From Paraburkholderia fungorum (GTDB taxonomy: Bacteria > Pseudomonadota > Gammaproteobacteria > Burkholderiales > Burkholderiaceae): DNA of 64,000 nucleotides. Each line of letters begins with the position of its first letter. The stretch's first letter is position 1. The position numbers and the translations under genes are program-made. The DNA lies in assembly GCF_003610895.1 (NCBI RefSeq), contig NZ_MCAS01000005.1:124001-188000 (forward strand), in the 5' to 3' direction. The notes beneath the pieces are model-generated. The model did not search any database. It worked only from the letters and a program-made list of their open reading frames with translations, and was not told the DNA's origin. Below, piece after piece: positions 1 to 10,964 of this stretch.

Positions 1-630
1 CTCCGCGACGTGGTGCCGGATGTAAAAACCCAGCGGCCCGACCAGTGCGCCGATCAGGAACGGCACGCGCCATCCCCATTGCGCCATCTCGGCGTGCGAC
101 AGATGCTTCGAGAGCAAATAGCTGCACCCCGAGGACAACATCGCCGCGATGCCCAACGACAGCATGTTGAAACTGCCGTAAAACATCTTCTTGCCCGGGG
201 GCGCGACTTCGTAAATCGTCACCGACGACAGTGCAAATTGCGCACCGACCGCGAAGCCCTGCACGAGCCGGCCGATCACCACCAGGATCGGCGCGGCGAG
301 CCCCAGTGTCGCGGAGCCCGGCGTAAGCCCCAGCAGCAACGATCCCACCGACATCGCCACCATGATCCACGACAGCGCCTTGACGCGGCCGGCACGGTCC
401 GCGTACATACCCATTACGACGCCACCGATCGGTCTCACCAGAAATCCGACCGCAAACGTCGCGAACGTCAGCAGCAATGACTCATCGCGACCGGCGCCGC
501 CAAAAAACGCCCGCGCGATCATGCCCGAAAAATAGCCGTACACCATGAAGTCGAACCATTCGAACGTGCCACCAAGCACGGTCGAAACGATGACTTTCCG
601 GATTTTTGTCTCCTCGCTGTCGGTTTGCAT
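1..630 (-). CDS. MFS transporter, metabolite:H+ symporter type (partial, C-terminus outside window)
   Basis: Inner-membrane permease of the major facilitator superfamily. The reading frame runs leftward from ATG 630-628 off the window edge, giving 210 residues of an expected 420-450. The N-terminus contains GGTFEWFDFMVYGY, then a first-loop motif with DRAGR, typical of the metabolite:H+ symporter (MHS, ShiA/ProP-like) branch. The start lies 4 bases after the stop of the upstream hydrolase, with GGGGA ahead of it, so it is the last visible gene of a three-gene leftward operon with a hydrolase and a C45 acyltransferase. Its substrate is probably what those enzymes act on, but cannot be read from sequence. 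Confidence 0.88.
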   Translation of the reverse strand, partial: MQTDSEETKIRKVIVSTVLGGTFEWFDFMVYGYFSGMIARAFFGGAGRDESLLLTFATFAVGFLVRPIGGVVMGMYADRAGRVKALSWIMVAMSVGSLLLGLTPGSATLGLAAPILVVIGRLVQGFAVGAQFALSSVTIYEVAPPGKKMFYGSFNMLSLGIAAMLSSGCSYLLSKHLSHAEMAQWGWRVPFLIGALVGPLGFYIRHHVAE

Positions 631-634
631 ATTT

Positions 635-1501
635 TTATTCCCCGACGCGCATCTCGCGCAGTATCCGCGCAAAGAAATCCTGAACCACCTCGACGACCTG
701 CATGCCGTTGTGGGCGATATTGTCCAGTTCGTCAAAGCGCACCGGGATGCCGGCCGCCTCGAACGATGCCTTGAGCGTCCTGAGCCGATCCCGGCGCGTG
801 GCGCCCGCGTCGTTGATGCCCGGCAGGTACATCGGGCTGTCCTCGGACACCGTGATTTCCCAGGTTTCGAGATCCGCGCGGCCCACCACCATCTGCACCG
901 GAACGCGCTTTAACGCTGCAGCGTCGAACGGTTTGCCGAAGTGCCGCTCGAAGCCGCCGACACCCAGCCACCAGTCCTTCGTTTGATCGAGCACGGTAAC
1001 GTTGCCCGGCGCGCCGATCGACGCGGCCCACAGACGCTCGGGGTGAACATAGGCAAAGCGGTTGACGTACTGTCCGCCCCCTGAATAGCCGAACAGCGCG
1101 AACTTGTCGAAACGCTTGCCGTAGCGCTCGCCGACTTCGCTCACCATGTCGAGCAGCACCTTGTCGTAACGGATATCGCCTTCGATCAGACGCTTGAAGC
1201 CGTTGCGGTTGTCATCGCCAAGCACGCCCACCGGAAAGAGCGGACACAGCACGATGCAGCGGTTCCAGCGGCCAAATGGAGCGAACGCGTCGCGGTATTG
1301 CGTGAATTGCCGCCCCGTACCATGCATCACGACGACCAGCTCGACATCGTTGTCGGACTCCAGTATTTCGCGCGGCACATACAACGCATAGGGAAAGCGC
1401 GGATCGTGCCGGCTGGCATATACGGTGGTCGAGTCCAGGTCGTACAGCGCCTTTGCTTTCTCATGACCGGGACTGGACGGTTTCTGGGCAATATCGAACA
1501 T
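635..1501 (-). CDS. alpha/beta hydrolase (PHB-depolymerase/feruloyl-esterase-like fold)
   Basis: Protein of 288 residues with an alpha/beta-hydrolase layout: an HG oxyanion element at residues 60-61 (VVVMHGTG), nucleophile elbow GYSGGG with Ser140, and a C-terminal His in AHNG near residue 263. No signal peptide is seen, so it is probably cytoplasmic. It likely hydrolyses an ester or amide. GGAGGA sits 8 bases before ATG, supporting this start. It lies between the C45 acyltransferase and the MFS permease, all leftward with short gaps, so it probably works on the same imported compound. Family is clear; substrate unknown. Confidence 0.85.
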   Translation of the reverse strand: MFDIAQKPSSPGHEKAKALYDLDSTTVYASRHDPRFPYALYVPREILESDNDVELVVVMHGTGRQFTQYRDAFAPFGRWNRCIVLCPLFPVGVLGDDNRNGFKRLIEGDIRYDKVLLDMVSEVGERYGKRFDKFALFGYSGGGQYVNRFAYVHPERLWAASIGAPGNVTVLDQTKDWWLGVGGFERHFGKPFDAAALKRVPVQMVVGRADLETWEITVSEDSPMYLPGINDAGATRRDRLRTLKASFEAAGIPVRFDELDNIAHNGMQVVEVVQDFFARILREMRVGE

Positions 1502-1578
1502 CTGTCATTCCTCCAACACTGACTCAAACATATCGTGGGCGCCCAGCCGGGTGCGGGGCGCGCGCGGGCAACGGCCGT

Positions 1579-2712
1579 TCACGCTGCTTCGTGCAGCGGC
1601 TCGTGGGCGAGGCTGTAACGGGTGAAGATCCGATTGAGTGCAGGCAGTGGCGCGACATCCATCTCACCGCTGCCCGGATGCATGACGATCATCGCAACCG
1701 TCGCTGTCATCGTGTGGCGCGTACCCATGCGCGGCGGACGGCATACCGAGTAAGGCGTGCCGAACGCATCGAACAACGCGGCCTTGACCGCGTTACGGTC
1801 CACCTTGGGTGCTGCGTTCAGCAGCTGGCGCACGCGCCAGTCGCGGTAATAGCTGTCCGGCGAGTTCTCGCAACCCGTGTCGCGCAGCTTGGTGCGGGCG
1901 ACCGGGCTCATCCAGTGATTCGCGTGCACGATCAGTTGATCGTCGCCCGGATAGATCGGGAAAGCCTCGTCGGGCGCGCACTCGAAATCGATGCCGAAGC
2001 CCTCGGCCATGCCGAGCATGATGTTGTTCGAGCACGATTTCGGCGTCGTGGCGATCACGCGCAGCGCGTTGGAGAACACGGGTTCTTCGAGCACACGCCG
2101 GCGCAGCAGCGAAAGCGGCACACCGAGCTGGGTATAGTCGCGGTCGGATTCGAGATAGTTCGCCGTGATCGACACGCCGGCGGCATTCAGCCCACTGCGC
2201 GCGAGGCCCCCTGCCTCGACGAAGGTCAGAAAGTCGGGACCGTCGTCGTTGCGCACACGCAAAACGATACCGGTATCGACGCAATCGGCTTTCCAGTCCC
2301 AGTTCTGCGCGTGAATCAACTGCCCGGTCGCCGAACGCGACGGCAACACCAGCACGCCGGTGCAGCCGTCTTCGTCCTCGGCGTCGGCCGGCATCGTCTT
2401 CTCCACCCGCGCCTTCGCCAGCACCTCGGTGCGGGCGTTGATCATCACGACGTCCTCGTAAGAGACCTCGGCGCCGGCGGCAATACCCCGCATTTCTTCA
2501 AGATACGCCGGCTGAAACTCACCGATAGCCTGTTCGAGCGAGCGGATCAGCGCCAGCTGCGACGCTTCGCTGTAACCGATTTTGCGCAGCGTCTGCCCGT
2601 ATCGGGAAGCGCTCAGATGCACGCGCGCGGCCACTGCGCGGCCGTATTGCACGCCGCGCTCATACGGCTTGCCGGACACACTGACAAAAGGAAATTGCTG
2701 GATTTGCGACAT
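1579..2712 (-). CDS. C45 family autoproteolytic acyltransferase/hydrolase
   Basis: Protein of 377 residues resembling acyl-CoA:6-aminopenicillanic acid acyltransferase (peptidase family C45, Ntn-hydrolase fold). Family features are the N-terminal G-x-x-Y-x-x-G-x-x-x-G pattern (about residues 14-24) and the DGCTG motif, where Cys117 would become the N-terminal nucleophile after self-cleavage at Gly116-Cys117. HAQNWDW after the cleavage site is also typical. Such enzymes make or break amide bonds of acylated amines or amino acids. GAGGAG about 9 bases upstream supports the start. First gene of the leftward operon that faces the LysR gene, which is its likely regulator. Confidence 0.85.
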   Translation of the reverse strand: MSQIQQFPFVSVSGKPYERGVQYGRAVAARVHLSASRYGQTLRKIGYSEASQLALIRSLEQAIGEFQPAYLEEMRGIAAGAEVSYEDVVMINARTEVLAKARVEKTMPADAEDEDGCTGVLVLPSRSATGQLIHAQNWDWKADCVDTGIVLRVRNDDGPDFLTFVEAGGLARSGLNAAGVSITANYLESDRDYTQLGVPLSLLRRRVLEEPVFSNALRVIATTPKSCSNNIMLGMAEGFGIDFECAPDEAFPIYPGDDQLIVHANHWMSPVARTKLRDTGCENSPDSYYRDWRVRQLLNAAPKVDRNAVKAALFDAFGTPYSVCRPPRMGTRHTMTATVAMIVMHPGSGEMDVAPLPALNRIFTRYSLAHEPLHEAA

Positions 2713-2998
2713 CGTATGGGACTCCTCACCCTGGAAAGCACCGAGTCAGTCAAACGCGTCAAAGGTAGCGATGGGGGCCAATTGCGGGCACTGCGCCCGG
2801 TTTGCTACGCGTGAGCGCCGCTGGCGTCGGTTCGACTTGATGAAACGATTCTCGGGCGTGAGAAATAAAATAAAAAGCGTTATTTTCTTGTCGCAAAGGA
2901 AAGATTTTTTTTCGTATTATGTGGCTATACAACGCGCGGCGACATCGGGAAGGCGCGTCGTTTGCCCCCTTCCCGGCAGCCCTTCAGGAGGTTTTTGC
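2713..2998. promoter_or_regulatory. divergent intergenic region between C45 operon and lysR gene
   Basis: A 286-base gap between divergent genes. The stretch 2860-2935 is strikingly AT-rich for this genome and contains a -10-like TATTAT at 2915-2920 for the rightward LysR gene. LysR regulators commonly bind such shared regions and control the divergent operon. No exact T-N11-A palindrome was singled out with confidence, so only the region is marked. Confidence 0.5.
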
Positions 2999-3877
2999 AT
3001 GAGTGAAATTCGTATGCTCCGGACGTTTCTCGCGATCGAGAAACACGGAACCATGGCGGCCGCGGCCGATCGCATGGCGCTCACGCACGCGGCCGTCGGC
3101 GCGCAGATGCGTACGCTGGAGCGCGTATGCCAGCGGCAGTTGTTCAACCGCAGCGGACGCAGCATCCAGTTGAACGACGCCGGCCGCTCGATCATCGAGC
3201 AGGCGCGCGCGGTAGTCGCCGCCTACGACTCGCTGCTGCGCGGCGTGGCCGACCAGCGCAGCTTCGAAGGTTCGATCACCATAGGTTCGACCGTTTCTTC
3301 GATGGGCTTTCTCGCCGCCAACGTGATCCGCCTGAAGGTCTCTTACCCTGGCCTGAACGTGCGCCTCACGCATGGCAGCACCCCGGACCTGGAACGCCAG
3401 GTGCGCGCCGGCGAGATCGACGCGGCGGTGATCATCAGCGAGCCGAGGGCGACCACGCTGCCCGAATTGTGGGAGCGTCTGTACGACGAACCCCTCGTGC
3501 TGCTGGCCAATCCGGCGATTGCACCGGCTGACGCGCCGGTGGCCTCGCTGCTCAAGCGCTTTCCGTTCATCGGCTTCGAAGCGGCATCGCTCACCGGTGC
3601 GCATGTCACCAGCTTGCTGCGCCGCTTGCGCGTAGAGGTCAATCTGGTGCTGGAAATGAACTCGATTGCCGCGATTGCCGATCTGGTGCGGCAAAACGTA
3701 GGGATATCGATCGTGCCGCGCCTGCGGCACGCGGCGTGGGACGACGACCCGCTGCTGTACGCAAAACCGATTCCCGGCACCACATGGCGCCGGCACATTG
3801 GCTGGTACGAGTTTGGCCGCCAGCCGCTGGCGACCGCGATCGTCAAGAACCAGTTACTGTCCGCGCTGGCCGGCTAG
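2999..3877 (+). CDS. LysR family transcriptional regulator
   Basis: Protein of 292 residues. Residues 3-60 form the LysR winged-helix DNA-binding domain (MLRTFLAIEKHGTMAAAADR, then QMRTLE and LFNRSGRSIQLNDAGR). The rest is a periplasmic-binding-protein-like effector domain. Start chosen because AGGAGG at 2986-2991 lies 7 bases before this ATG; the frame stays open further upstream but that part has no family similarity. Divergent from the C45 acyltransferase operon, so it probably regulates that operon and itself. Effector unknown. Confidence 0.92.
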   Translation: MSEIRMLRTFLAIEKHGTMAAAADRMALTHAAVGAQMRTLERVCQRQLFNRSGRSIQLNDAGRSIIEQARAVVAAYDSLLRGVADQRSFEGSITIGSTVSSMGFLAANVIRLKVSYPGLNVRLTHGSTPDLERQVRAGEIDAAVIISEPRATTLPELWERLYDEPLVLLANPAIAPADAPVASLLKRFPFIGFEAASLTGAHVTSLLRRLRVEVNLVLEMNSIAAIADLVRQNVGISIVPRLRHAAWDDDPLLYAKPIPGTTWRRHIGWYEFGRQPLATAIVKNQLLSALAG

Positions 3878-4023
3878 CCGGCGTCAAGTTCATCGTTTCA
3901 TCGAGCATACCGGCCCCGGGCGGCGCCACACCAGTCGGCCAAACGGCCTATACCGTCCGGCCCAGGCGACTTGAGGGCGCGCGTGGCGTAAAATACGCGC
4001 TTTCTCCGAAAAACTCCGCCAAC

Positions 4024-5160
<1,137 letters not shown>

Positions 5161-5210
5161 TCCGACCATTCACGCGCTTAGGCGCCAACTCAAAACACTA
5201 CGGAATTCAC

Positions 5211-5717
5211 ATGGAAATCGGACAATACCAACCGAATCTCGACGGCGACGGACTGCGTATCGGCATCGTTCAGGCTCGTTTTAACGAACCCGTCTGCAAC
5301 GGTCTCGCGGATTCGTGCATCGAAGAACTCGAACGCCTCGGCGTGACTGGCGAAGACGTGCTGCTGGTCACCGTGCCGGGCGCGCTGGAAATCCCGCTGG
5401 CGTTGCAAAAGCTCGCCGAAAGCGCGCAATTCGACGCACTGATCGCGCTCGGCGCGGTGATTCGCGGCGAGACGTACCACTTCGAACTGGTGTCGAACGA
5501 GAGCGGCGCTGGCATCACGCGTATCGGCCTCGACTTCGGCATTCCGGTCGCGAACGCCGTGCTGACAACGGAAAACGACGAGCAAGCCGTCGCGCGCATG
5601 ACCGAGAAGGGTCGTGACGCAGCACGCGTAGCCGTCGAAATGGCTAATCTCGCCGTCGCGCTCGAACAACTCGGCGGTGACGACGAAGAAGAAGACGAAG
5701 AAGAGGAAGAGGCATGA
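5211..5717 (+). CDS. ribH: 6,7-dimethyl-8-ribityllumazine synthase
   Basis: Penultimate enzyme of riboflavin synthesis: condenses 3,4-dihydroxy-2-butanone-4-phosphate with 5-amino-6-ribitylaminouracil. The 168 residues contain family motifs [14 protein letters not shown] and the [12 protein letters not shown] segment with the catalytic His. The C-terminus ends in a run of acidic residues ([12 protein letters not shown]), beyond the usual core and likely exposed on the icosahedral assembly. Lies 50 bases after ribBA and overlaps nusB by 4 bases (ATGA), so translation of the two is coupled. Confidence 0.96.
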   Translation: MEIGQYQPNLDGDGLRIGIVQARFNEPVCNGLADSCIEELERLGVTGEDVLLVTVPGALEIPLALQKLAESAQFDALIALGAVIRGETYHFELVSNESGAGITRIGLDFGIPVANAVLTTENDEQAVARMTEKGRDAARVAVEMANLAVALEQLGGDDEEEDEEEEEA

Positions 5718-6148
5718 AGAGCGCACGCCGACGCTCCCGCGAACTGGCCACGCAGGGGCTTTATCAGTGGCTGCTGTCGGGTTCGCCCGGTGGTGAAATC
5801 GACGCGCAGCTGCGCGGCGCGCAAGGCTTCGACAAGGCCGACCATGAACATCTGGACGCCATCCTGCACGGCGTGATCCGCGATTCGGAAGCGCTTTCCG
5901 CGGATATCGCACCGTGTCTCGACCGGCCGATCGACCAGCTTTCGCCGGTTGAACGCGCTGTGCTGCTGGTCGCAGCATTCGAGTTGAAGAATCACGTCGA
6001 CATTCCCTATCGCGTGGTCATCAACGAAGCGGTCGAGCTCGCCAAGACATTTGGTGGAGCAGACGGCTACAAGTATGTGAATGGCGTGCTGGACAAACTG
6101 TCGGCGCAACTGCGCGCCGCGGAAACACAGGCAGCCCGCAAGCATTGA
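5714..6148 (+). CDS. nusB: transcription antitermination factor NusB
   Basis: RNA-binding partner of NusE/S10 in rRNA antitermination complexes. The 144 residues show NusB hallmarks: [15 protein letters not shown] at the start, [15 protein letters not shown] and [18 protein letters not shown] in the centre, and [10 protein letters not shown] near the C-terminus. Start ATG overlaps the ribH stop (ATGA). The ribH-nusB pairing is a widely conserved arrangement. Confidence 0.96.
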   Translation: MKSARRRSRELATQGLYQWLLSGSPGGEIDAQLRGAQGFDKADHEHLDAILHGVIRDSEALSADIAPCLDRPIDQLSPVERAVLLVAAFELKNHVDIPYRVVINEAVELAKTFGGADGYKYVNGVLDKLSAQLRAAETQAARKH

Positions 6149-6287
6149 GAATGAGGCGCGTGGCCTCGTCACGCGCCTGCTCCATGCCGCAGCCCCATAC
6201 CGCCGGGCGCTTGCAAGGACGCCGCAGCGCACATGAACCATGTGCCGTGCGCCGTCCCGCTTTTGCTTCTGAACTGGATTTGATCGT

Positions 6288-7484
6288 ATGAACTCCGTGA
6301 CCGAACCCTTGGTGCGGCTTGCAGCCCGCGTCGACGCCATCCAGCCGTTCTATGTGATGGAACTGGCCAAGGAAGCCGTGCTGCTCGAGCGCGACGGGCG
6401 CGACATCATTCACATGGGTATCGGCGAACCCGATTTCACCGCGCCCGAGCCGGTCATCGAAGCGGCCGCGAGCGCTCTGCGCCGCGGTGTCACGCAGTAC
6501 ACCAGTGCACTCGGTTTGCACGCGCTGCGCGAGGCGATCTCGGCGCATTACGCCGCGGCCTACGGCGTCAGCGTCGATCCGGCGCGAATCGTCGTCACCG
6601 CCGGCGCATCCGCCGCGCTGCTGCTCGCCTGCGCGGCGCTGGTCGATCGCGACGATGAAGTGCTGATGCCCGACCCGTGCTACCCCTGCAACCGTCACTT
6701 CGTGATAGCAGCCGAAGGCAAGCCGGTCATGGTGCCGAGCGGGCCGGCCGAGCGCTTCCAGCTGACCGCCGCCGACGTCGAGCGCCTCTGGAACGAACGC
6801 ACCCGCGGCGTGTTGCTGGCGTCGCCGTCGAACCCGACCGGCACGTCGATCGAACCCGCCGAGCTTGAACGCATCGTCAAAACGGTGCGTGCGCGTGGCG
6901 GCTTTACGATCGTCGACGAAATCTACCAGGGCCTGAGCTACGACGCCAAGCCTGTCTCGGCGCTCTCGTTCGGTGACGACGTCATCACCGTCAACAGCTT
7001 CTCGAAGTATTTCAACATGACCGGCTGGCGTTTGGGTTGGCTGGTGGTGCCTCCGCACATGGTCGGCGCGTTCGAAAAACTTGCGCAGAACCTGTTCATC
7101 TGCGCATCGGCGCTCGCGCAACATGCGGCGCTGGCCTGCTTCGAACCGGAAACGATCGCGATCTACGAAGCGCGCCGCCTCGAATTCAAGCGCCGCCGCG
7201 ACTTCATTGCACCCGCGCTCGAATCGCTGGGCTTCTCGGTGCCGGTAATGCCTGACGGCGCGTTCTATGTGTATGCCGACTGCCGCACGGTCGCGCATCA
7301 GGCTGCTGGTGACAGCGCGGCGCTAACGAAGGCGATGCTGCACGACGCGGGCGTGGTGTTGGTGCCAGGCATGGACTTCGGCACGCACGCACCGAAGGAC
7401 TACATCCGGCTATCGTATGCAACCGCCTTGCCGAAACTGGAAGAAGCAGTCGAGCGGCTAGCGAAGCTCTTCGGCCGGCACTGA
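6288..7484 (+). CDS. pyridoxal phosphate-dependent aminotransferase (class I/II)
   Basis: Fold-type I aminotransferase of 398 residues. Visible PLP features are YTSALGLHALREAI, SNPTGT at 181-186, VDEIYQGLSY with the PLP-contacting Asp210 and Tyr213, and Schiff-base Lys240 in NSFSKYFNMTGWRLGW. This is the AspC/AlaA-like branch. The amino donor cannot be fixed from sequence; aspartate, alanine or aromatic substrates are possible. It follows nusB by 139 bases in the same direction and is closed by a terminator at 7533-7562. Confidence 0.9.
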   Translation: MNSVTEPLVRLAARVDAIQPFYVMELAKEAVLLERDGRDIIHMGIGEPDFTAPEPVIEAAASALRRGVTQYTSALGLHALREAISAHYAAAYGVSVDPARIVVTAGASAALLLACAALVDRDDEVLMPDPCYPCNRHFVIAAEGKPVMVPSGPAERFQLTAADVERLWNERTRGVLLASPSNPTGTSIEPAELERIVKTVRARGGFTIVDEIYQGLSYDAKPVSALSFGDDVITVNSFSKYFNMTGWRLGWLVVPPHMVGAFEKLAQNLFICASALAQHAALACFEPETIAIYEARRLEFKRRRDFIAPALESLGFSVPVMPDGAFYVYADCRTVAHQAAGDSAALTKAMLHDAGVVLVPGMDFGTHAPKDYIRLSYATALPKLEEAVERLAKLFGRH

Positions 7485-7532
7485 GCTTGCCGGCATACGG
7501 GCTGCCGCTTGTGATGTGAGCAGCCGCAAAAG

Positions 7533-7562
7533 AAAAAAGGACACTCGTGGGTGTCCTTTTTT
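7533..7562. terminator. bidirectional intrinsic terminator
   Basis: A perfect 12-bp stem (AAAAAAGGACAC / GTGTCCTTTTTT) with a 6-base loop, A-run on the left and T-run on the right. It sits between convergent genes (aminotransferase and lytic transglycosylase) and can end transcription from both sides. Confidence 0.9.
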
Positions 7563-7608
7563 GTACCTGCAAGCATTCGTGCCCGGTGAACCAAGGGTTA
7601 CACCAGAC

Positions 7609-8787
7609 TTACGCGCCCAACTCCGAAGCCGATGCCACGTGCTTGGGTGCATTGGAGCTGGCGTCATCCTGCTCGGACACCGGCGTTTTCACCGGCGTTG
7701 CCGCGCTCAGCGGATGACCGGCATCGAGCGTCATCTGCACGCGCTTGCCGTTGGCCGAAGCCGAAGCAGCCGTCGCCGGCGCCGTGTTCGACGCCGTGAT
7801 AACCGGAGCCTGCGGTGCATTGATCGGCACCTTGCGGCCGCGCGCCACATCGCGCAGACGACCACGCTCGGCCATCACCTTGGCGCCGTAGCCGCCGTCG
7901 TCCTGCGAGGTCGAGCCGACGTAGAGACGCAGGCCGCCCGGCAGCGAACCGCCACGTGCGATGCAATCCTTCAGCACCAGCGCGCCCACCTTGATGTTCG
8001 CAACCGGTTCGAGCGCGGCACTCTGCCCGCCAAAATACTGGAATTTGTCCGAGTGAACCTTGGACATCACCTGCATCAGGCCCTGCGCGCCCACACCGCT
8101 CTCGGCGTAGGGGTTGAAGCCCGATTCGATGGCCATCACGGACAACAGGAGAAGCGGGTCGAGACCGACTTCGCGGCCGGTGTCGAACGCAGCCTTCACG
8201 AGTTCGCTAACGGGCTCCTGAGCGACGCGATAGCGCCGCGCCAGGTAGGACGCAACCAGATCCTGCTCGCGGGTCGAGACCAGCACGCGATCGTCGCGTG
8301 CGTCGGCCGAGACGCGTTGCGCCGGGATCAGCCGGGCCAGCGCCGAGACGCTCTGCATGGTGCGCGGGTCGAGGCCGTTCAAGGCCGCCACGCCCATACC
8401 GGACGTTCCGCTGCCGTCAAAGGCGCCGTCGTAGCTGGTGTTGCTGACGGTGGCGCCACTGTTTGCGCCGCTAGCGGCGTCGCTGCCAGTCGAATTGGCG
8501 GACAGCGAGTCGTCAGAAGACGCCCCAGGCGGCCCGAAAGCCGGCAGCGGGTGGCCCTGCAGCAGACGGGCGGGACCGGCCTGCACAGCGGCAGAAATGA
8601 CCGGCATCAACCGGGCGGCAAGGGTGCCGCGCCAGGTGGGCATCAGCCACAGTGCGAGTGCCAGCACGACAGCGATACCGCCGACGATGCTGAACAGGTG
8701 ATGACTCATTCGCGTCCCGCGTCGCAACGCACCACGCACAACTTGCGCGATACGTTCATCGGGACGCCACGATAACCAGGCGTTCAT
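7609..8787 (-). CDS. membrane-anchored lytic transglycosylase (SLT domain)
   Basis: Peptidoglycan-cleaving enzyme of 392 residues. A single hydrophobic segment at about residues 30-48 (SIVGGIAVVLALALWLM) anchors it in the inner membrane with the domain in the periplasm. The SLT domain carries VMAIESGFNPYAES with the catalytic Glu and GAQGLMQVM, the Goose-lysozyme-like signature. Flanking regions are low-complexity Ser/Ala/Thr-rich. GGGAG about 7 bases upstream supports this start over the internal MSHH methionine. Single-gene unit, convergent with the aminotransferase. Confidence 0.88.
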   Translation of the reverse strand: MNAWLSWRPDERIAQVVRGALRRGTRMSHHLFSIVGGIAVVLALALWLMPTWRGTLAARLMPVISAAVQAGPARLLQGHPLPAFGPPGASSDDSLSANSTGSDAASGANSGATVSNTSYDGAFDGSGTSGMGVAALNGLDPRTMQSVSALARLIPAQRVSADARDDRVLVSTREQDLVASYLARRYRVAQEPVSELVKAAFDTGREVGLDPLLLLSVMAIESGFNPYAESGVGAQGLMQVMSKVHSDKFQYFGGQSAALEPVANIKVGALVLKDCIARGGSLPGGLRLYVGSTSQDDGGYGAKVMAERGRLRDVARGRKVPINAPQAPVITASNTAPATAASASANGKRVQMTLDAGHPLSAATPVKTPVSEQDDASSNAPKHVASASELGA

Positions 8788-9395
8788 TCAGATCTCCCAT
8801 GTTGCATGATCCACGAACCCCGCCACTTGAACAGGCGGTAACACACGTTCGCAGAATCAAGACATCGCGCGCTCTGTCTGGTTAGGGCAGCAGCGACGTC
8901 GGGAAAACGGTACATACCGTTTGTGGGGAGCCATCTTCAAAAGATGTCCGCGGCATGCCAAAAAAACATGCAGGCGGAGGCTCCCACGCGAAAAACCAGC
9001 GTCAGTTGGCGCTGGCGAGGACTTCAGTAAGGCCGTCAGATACCGTGCAGGGGGTCGGTAAACGGTGACGCGTTGCGTCAAAAGGGACCGGGGGCAGTGG
9101 TAAAAAGGTTCACGCCCTGCAACCAATGTGGACGGATTCTATGCAGGGTTTTATAGATCGTCAACACTATAGATAGGCAAATGTATAACTAATTGTAATA
9201 ATGAACAGTGTTCAGTCCGTTCAAAACCGCGCGGCGCGCGCCTCTTGAGCTATCTCAATTACACCGTCCGAAGCAGGCGATTTGGCCAATCTACGTGCGC
9301 ATGCCAACACAGGTAAAATCGACAATCGTTCTGGCGCCGTGAAATTCCGCCGCGCCCTACCTTTTTGCCGCTAGCGCGGCTCTCTACCGCACCAG
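8788..9395. other. 608-base intergenic region with several short palindromes
   Basis: Gap between the divergent transglycosylase and ubiD genes. It holds an 18-base perfect inverted repeat AAACGGTACATACCGTTT (8905-8922), CATCTTCAAAAGATG (8933-8947) and the 13-base palindrome TGAACAGTGTTCA (9202-9214), which lies beside an AT-rich tract (9150-9201). No convincing gene: the one open leftward frame (8857-9126) has no ribosome site and a composition unlike protein. Confidence 0.6.
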
Positions 9396-10964
9396 ATGAA
9401 ATACAAAGACCTGCGCGATTTCGTCGGCCGTCTCGAAACGATCGGCGAACTGCGCCGCATCTCGCAAAACGTCTCGCCCGTCCTGGAAATGACCGAACTG
9501 TGCGACCGCGTACTGCGCGCCGGCGGTCCGGCGATATTGTTTGAGAGCCAACAGCAGCATGCGTTCCCGGTGCTTGGCAACCTGTTCGGCACGCCGCGCC
9601 GGGTCGCACTCGGCATGGGAATCGATGCGCAAGCGGGCGAAGGCGATGGCGCAGCGCTGGAGTCGCTGCGCGACGTCGGCCGCCTGCTGTCCGCATTGAA
9701 GGAACCAGAGCCGCCGAAGGGACTCAAGGACGCGGGCAAGCTGTTCTCACTCGCCAAGGCGGTGTGGGACATGGCGCCGAAAACGGTGAGCGCGCCGCCC
9801 TGCCAGGAAATCGTCTGGGAAGGCAATGATGTCGACCTCGCAAAGCTGCCGATTCAGACCTGCTGGCCGGGCGACGCAGGGCCGCTGATCACATGGGGCC
9901 TGACCGTCACAAAAGGCCCAAATAAGAGCCGACAAAATTTAGGCATATATCGCCAGCAACTGATCGGCCGTAACAAACTGATCATGCGGTGGCTCGCGCA
10001 TCGCGGCGGCGCACTCGATTTCCGCGAGTTCGCGCTGCAAAATCCGGGCAAACCGTATCCCGTGGCGGTTGTGCTGGGCGCCGATCCGGCGACCATCCTC
10101 GGGGCGGTCACGCCGGTGCCTGACACACTCTCCGAATACCAGTTCGCCGGGCTGCTGCGTGGCGGCCGCACCGAACTCGCGAAGTGCATCACGCCGGGGG
10201 TCGACGGCTTGCAGGTGCCCGCGCGCGCGGAGATCGTGCTGGAAGGCTTCATCTATCCGCAGGAGGGCACGCCCTCGCCCGCCCCCGCAGGCGCGCCGCC
10301 GCGTCCGGCGAAGGGCGCATCCGCGGCTTATGAGCACGCGCTTGAAGGCCCCTACGGCGACCACACCGGCTACTACAACGAACAGGAGTGGTTCCCCGTC
10401 TTCACGGTGGAGCGCATCACGATGCGGCGCGACGCGATCTATCACTCCACCTACACCGGCAAACCGCCCGATGAGCCCGCCGTGCTCGGCGTCGCGCTCA
10501 ACGAAGTGTTCGTGCCGCTGTTACAGAAGCAGTTCACCGAGATCACCGACTTCTATCTGCCGCCCGAAGGATGCAGCTACCGGATGGCGATCGTGCAGAT
10601 GAAGAAAAGCTACCCCGGCCACGCCAAACGCGTGATGTTCGGCGTGTGGAGCTTCCTGCGGCAATTCATGTATACGAAGTTCATCGTGGTGGTCGACGAG
10701 GACGTGAATATCCGCGACTGGAAAGAAGTGATCTGGGCCATCACCACGCGTATCGATCCGGCGCGCGACACCGTGCTGGTCGATCGCACTCCGATCGATT
10801 ACCTCGATTTCGCCTCACCGGTAGCGGGTCTCGGATCGAAGATGGGACTCGACGCAACCAACAAATGGCCAGGCGAAACCGATCGCGAATGGGGCCGCCC
10901 AATCGAGATGGACAGCGCGGTCAAACAGCGCATCGACACTTTGTGGAGCGAGTTGGGGCTGTAA
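9396..10964 (+). CDS. ubiD: 4-hydroxy-3-polyprenylbenzoate decarboxylase UbiD
   Basis: Ubiquinone pathway decarboxylase of 522 residues that removes the carboxyl group from 4-hydroxy-3-polyprenylbenzoate, using prenylated FMN made by UbiX. Sequence starts [14 protein letters not shown], and contains the family pattern [29 protein letters not shown], an [13 protein letters not shown] segment that carries part of the Glu-Arg-Glu active site, and DEDVNIRD near the C-terminus. Full length compared with E. coli UbiD (497). A Pro/Ala-rich insert near residues 290-305 is specific to this group. No strong ribosome site precedes the ATG. Confidence 0.95.
   Translation: MKYKDLRDFVGRLETIGELRRISQNVSPVLEMTELCDRVLRAGGPAILFESQQQHAFPVLGNLFGTPRRVALGMGIDAQAGEGDGAALESLRDVGRLLSALKEPEPPKGLKDAGKLFSLAKAVWDMAPKTVSAPPCQEIVWEGNDVDLAKLPIQTCWPGDAGPLITWGLTVTKGPNKSRQNLGIYRQQLIGRNKLIMRWLAHRGGALDFREFALQNPGKPYPVAVVLGADPATILGAVTPVPDTLSEYQFAGLLRGGRTELAKCITPGVDGLQVPARAEIVLEGFIYPQEGTPSPAPAGAPPRPAKGASAAYEHALEGPYGDHTGYYNEQEWFPVFTVERITMRRDAIYHSTYTGKPPDEPAVLGVALNEVFVPLLQKQFTEITDFYLPPEGCSYRMAIVQMKKSYPGHAKRVMFGVWSFLRQFMYTKFIVVVDEDVNIRDWKEVIWAITTRIDPARDTVLVDRTPIDYLDFASPVAGLGSKMGLDATNKWPGETDREWGRPIEMDSAVKQRIDTLWSELGL

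Noticed and set aside
3736..4023. Upstream extension of the ribBA frame
   Set aside because: Overlaps the lysR gene end and has no RibB similarity; the RibB domain begins at 4024.
3878..4023. FMN riboswitch before ribBA
   Set aside because: None of the conserved RFN-element segments are seen.
8857..9126. Leftward open frame of 89 codons in the transglycosylase-ubiD gap
   Set aside because: No ribosome site, no family similarity, and it overlaps palindromes typical of regulatory DNA.
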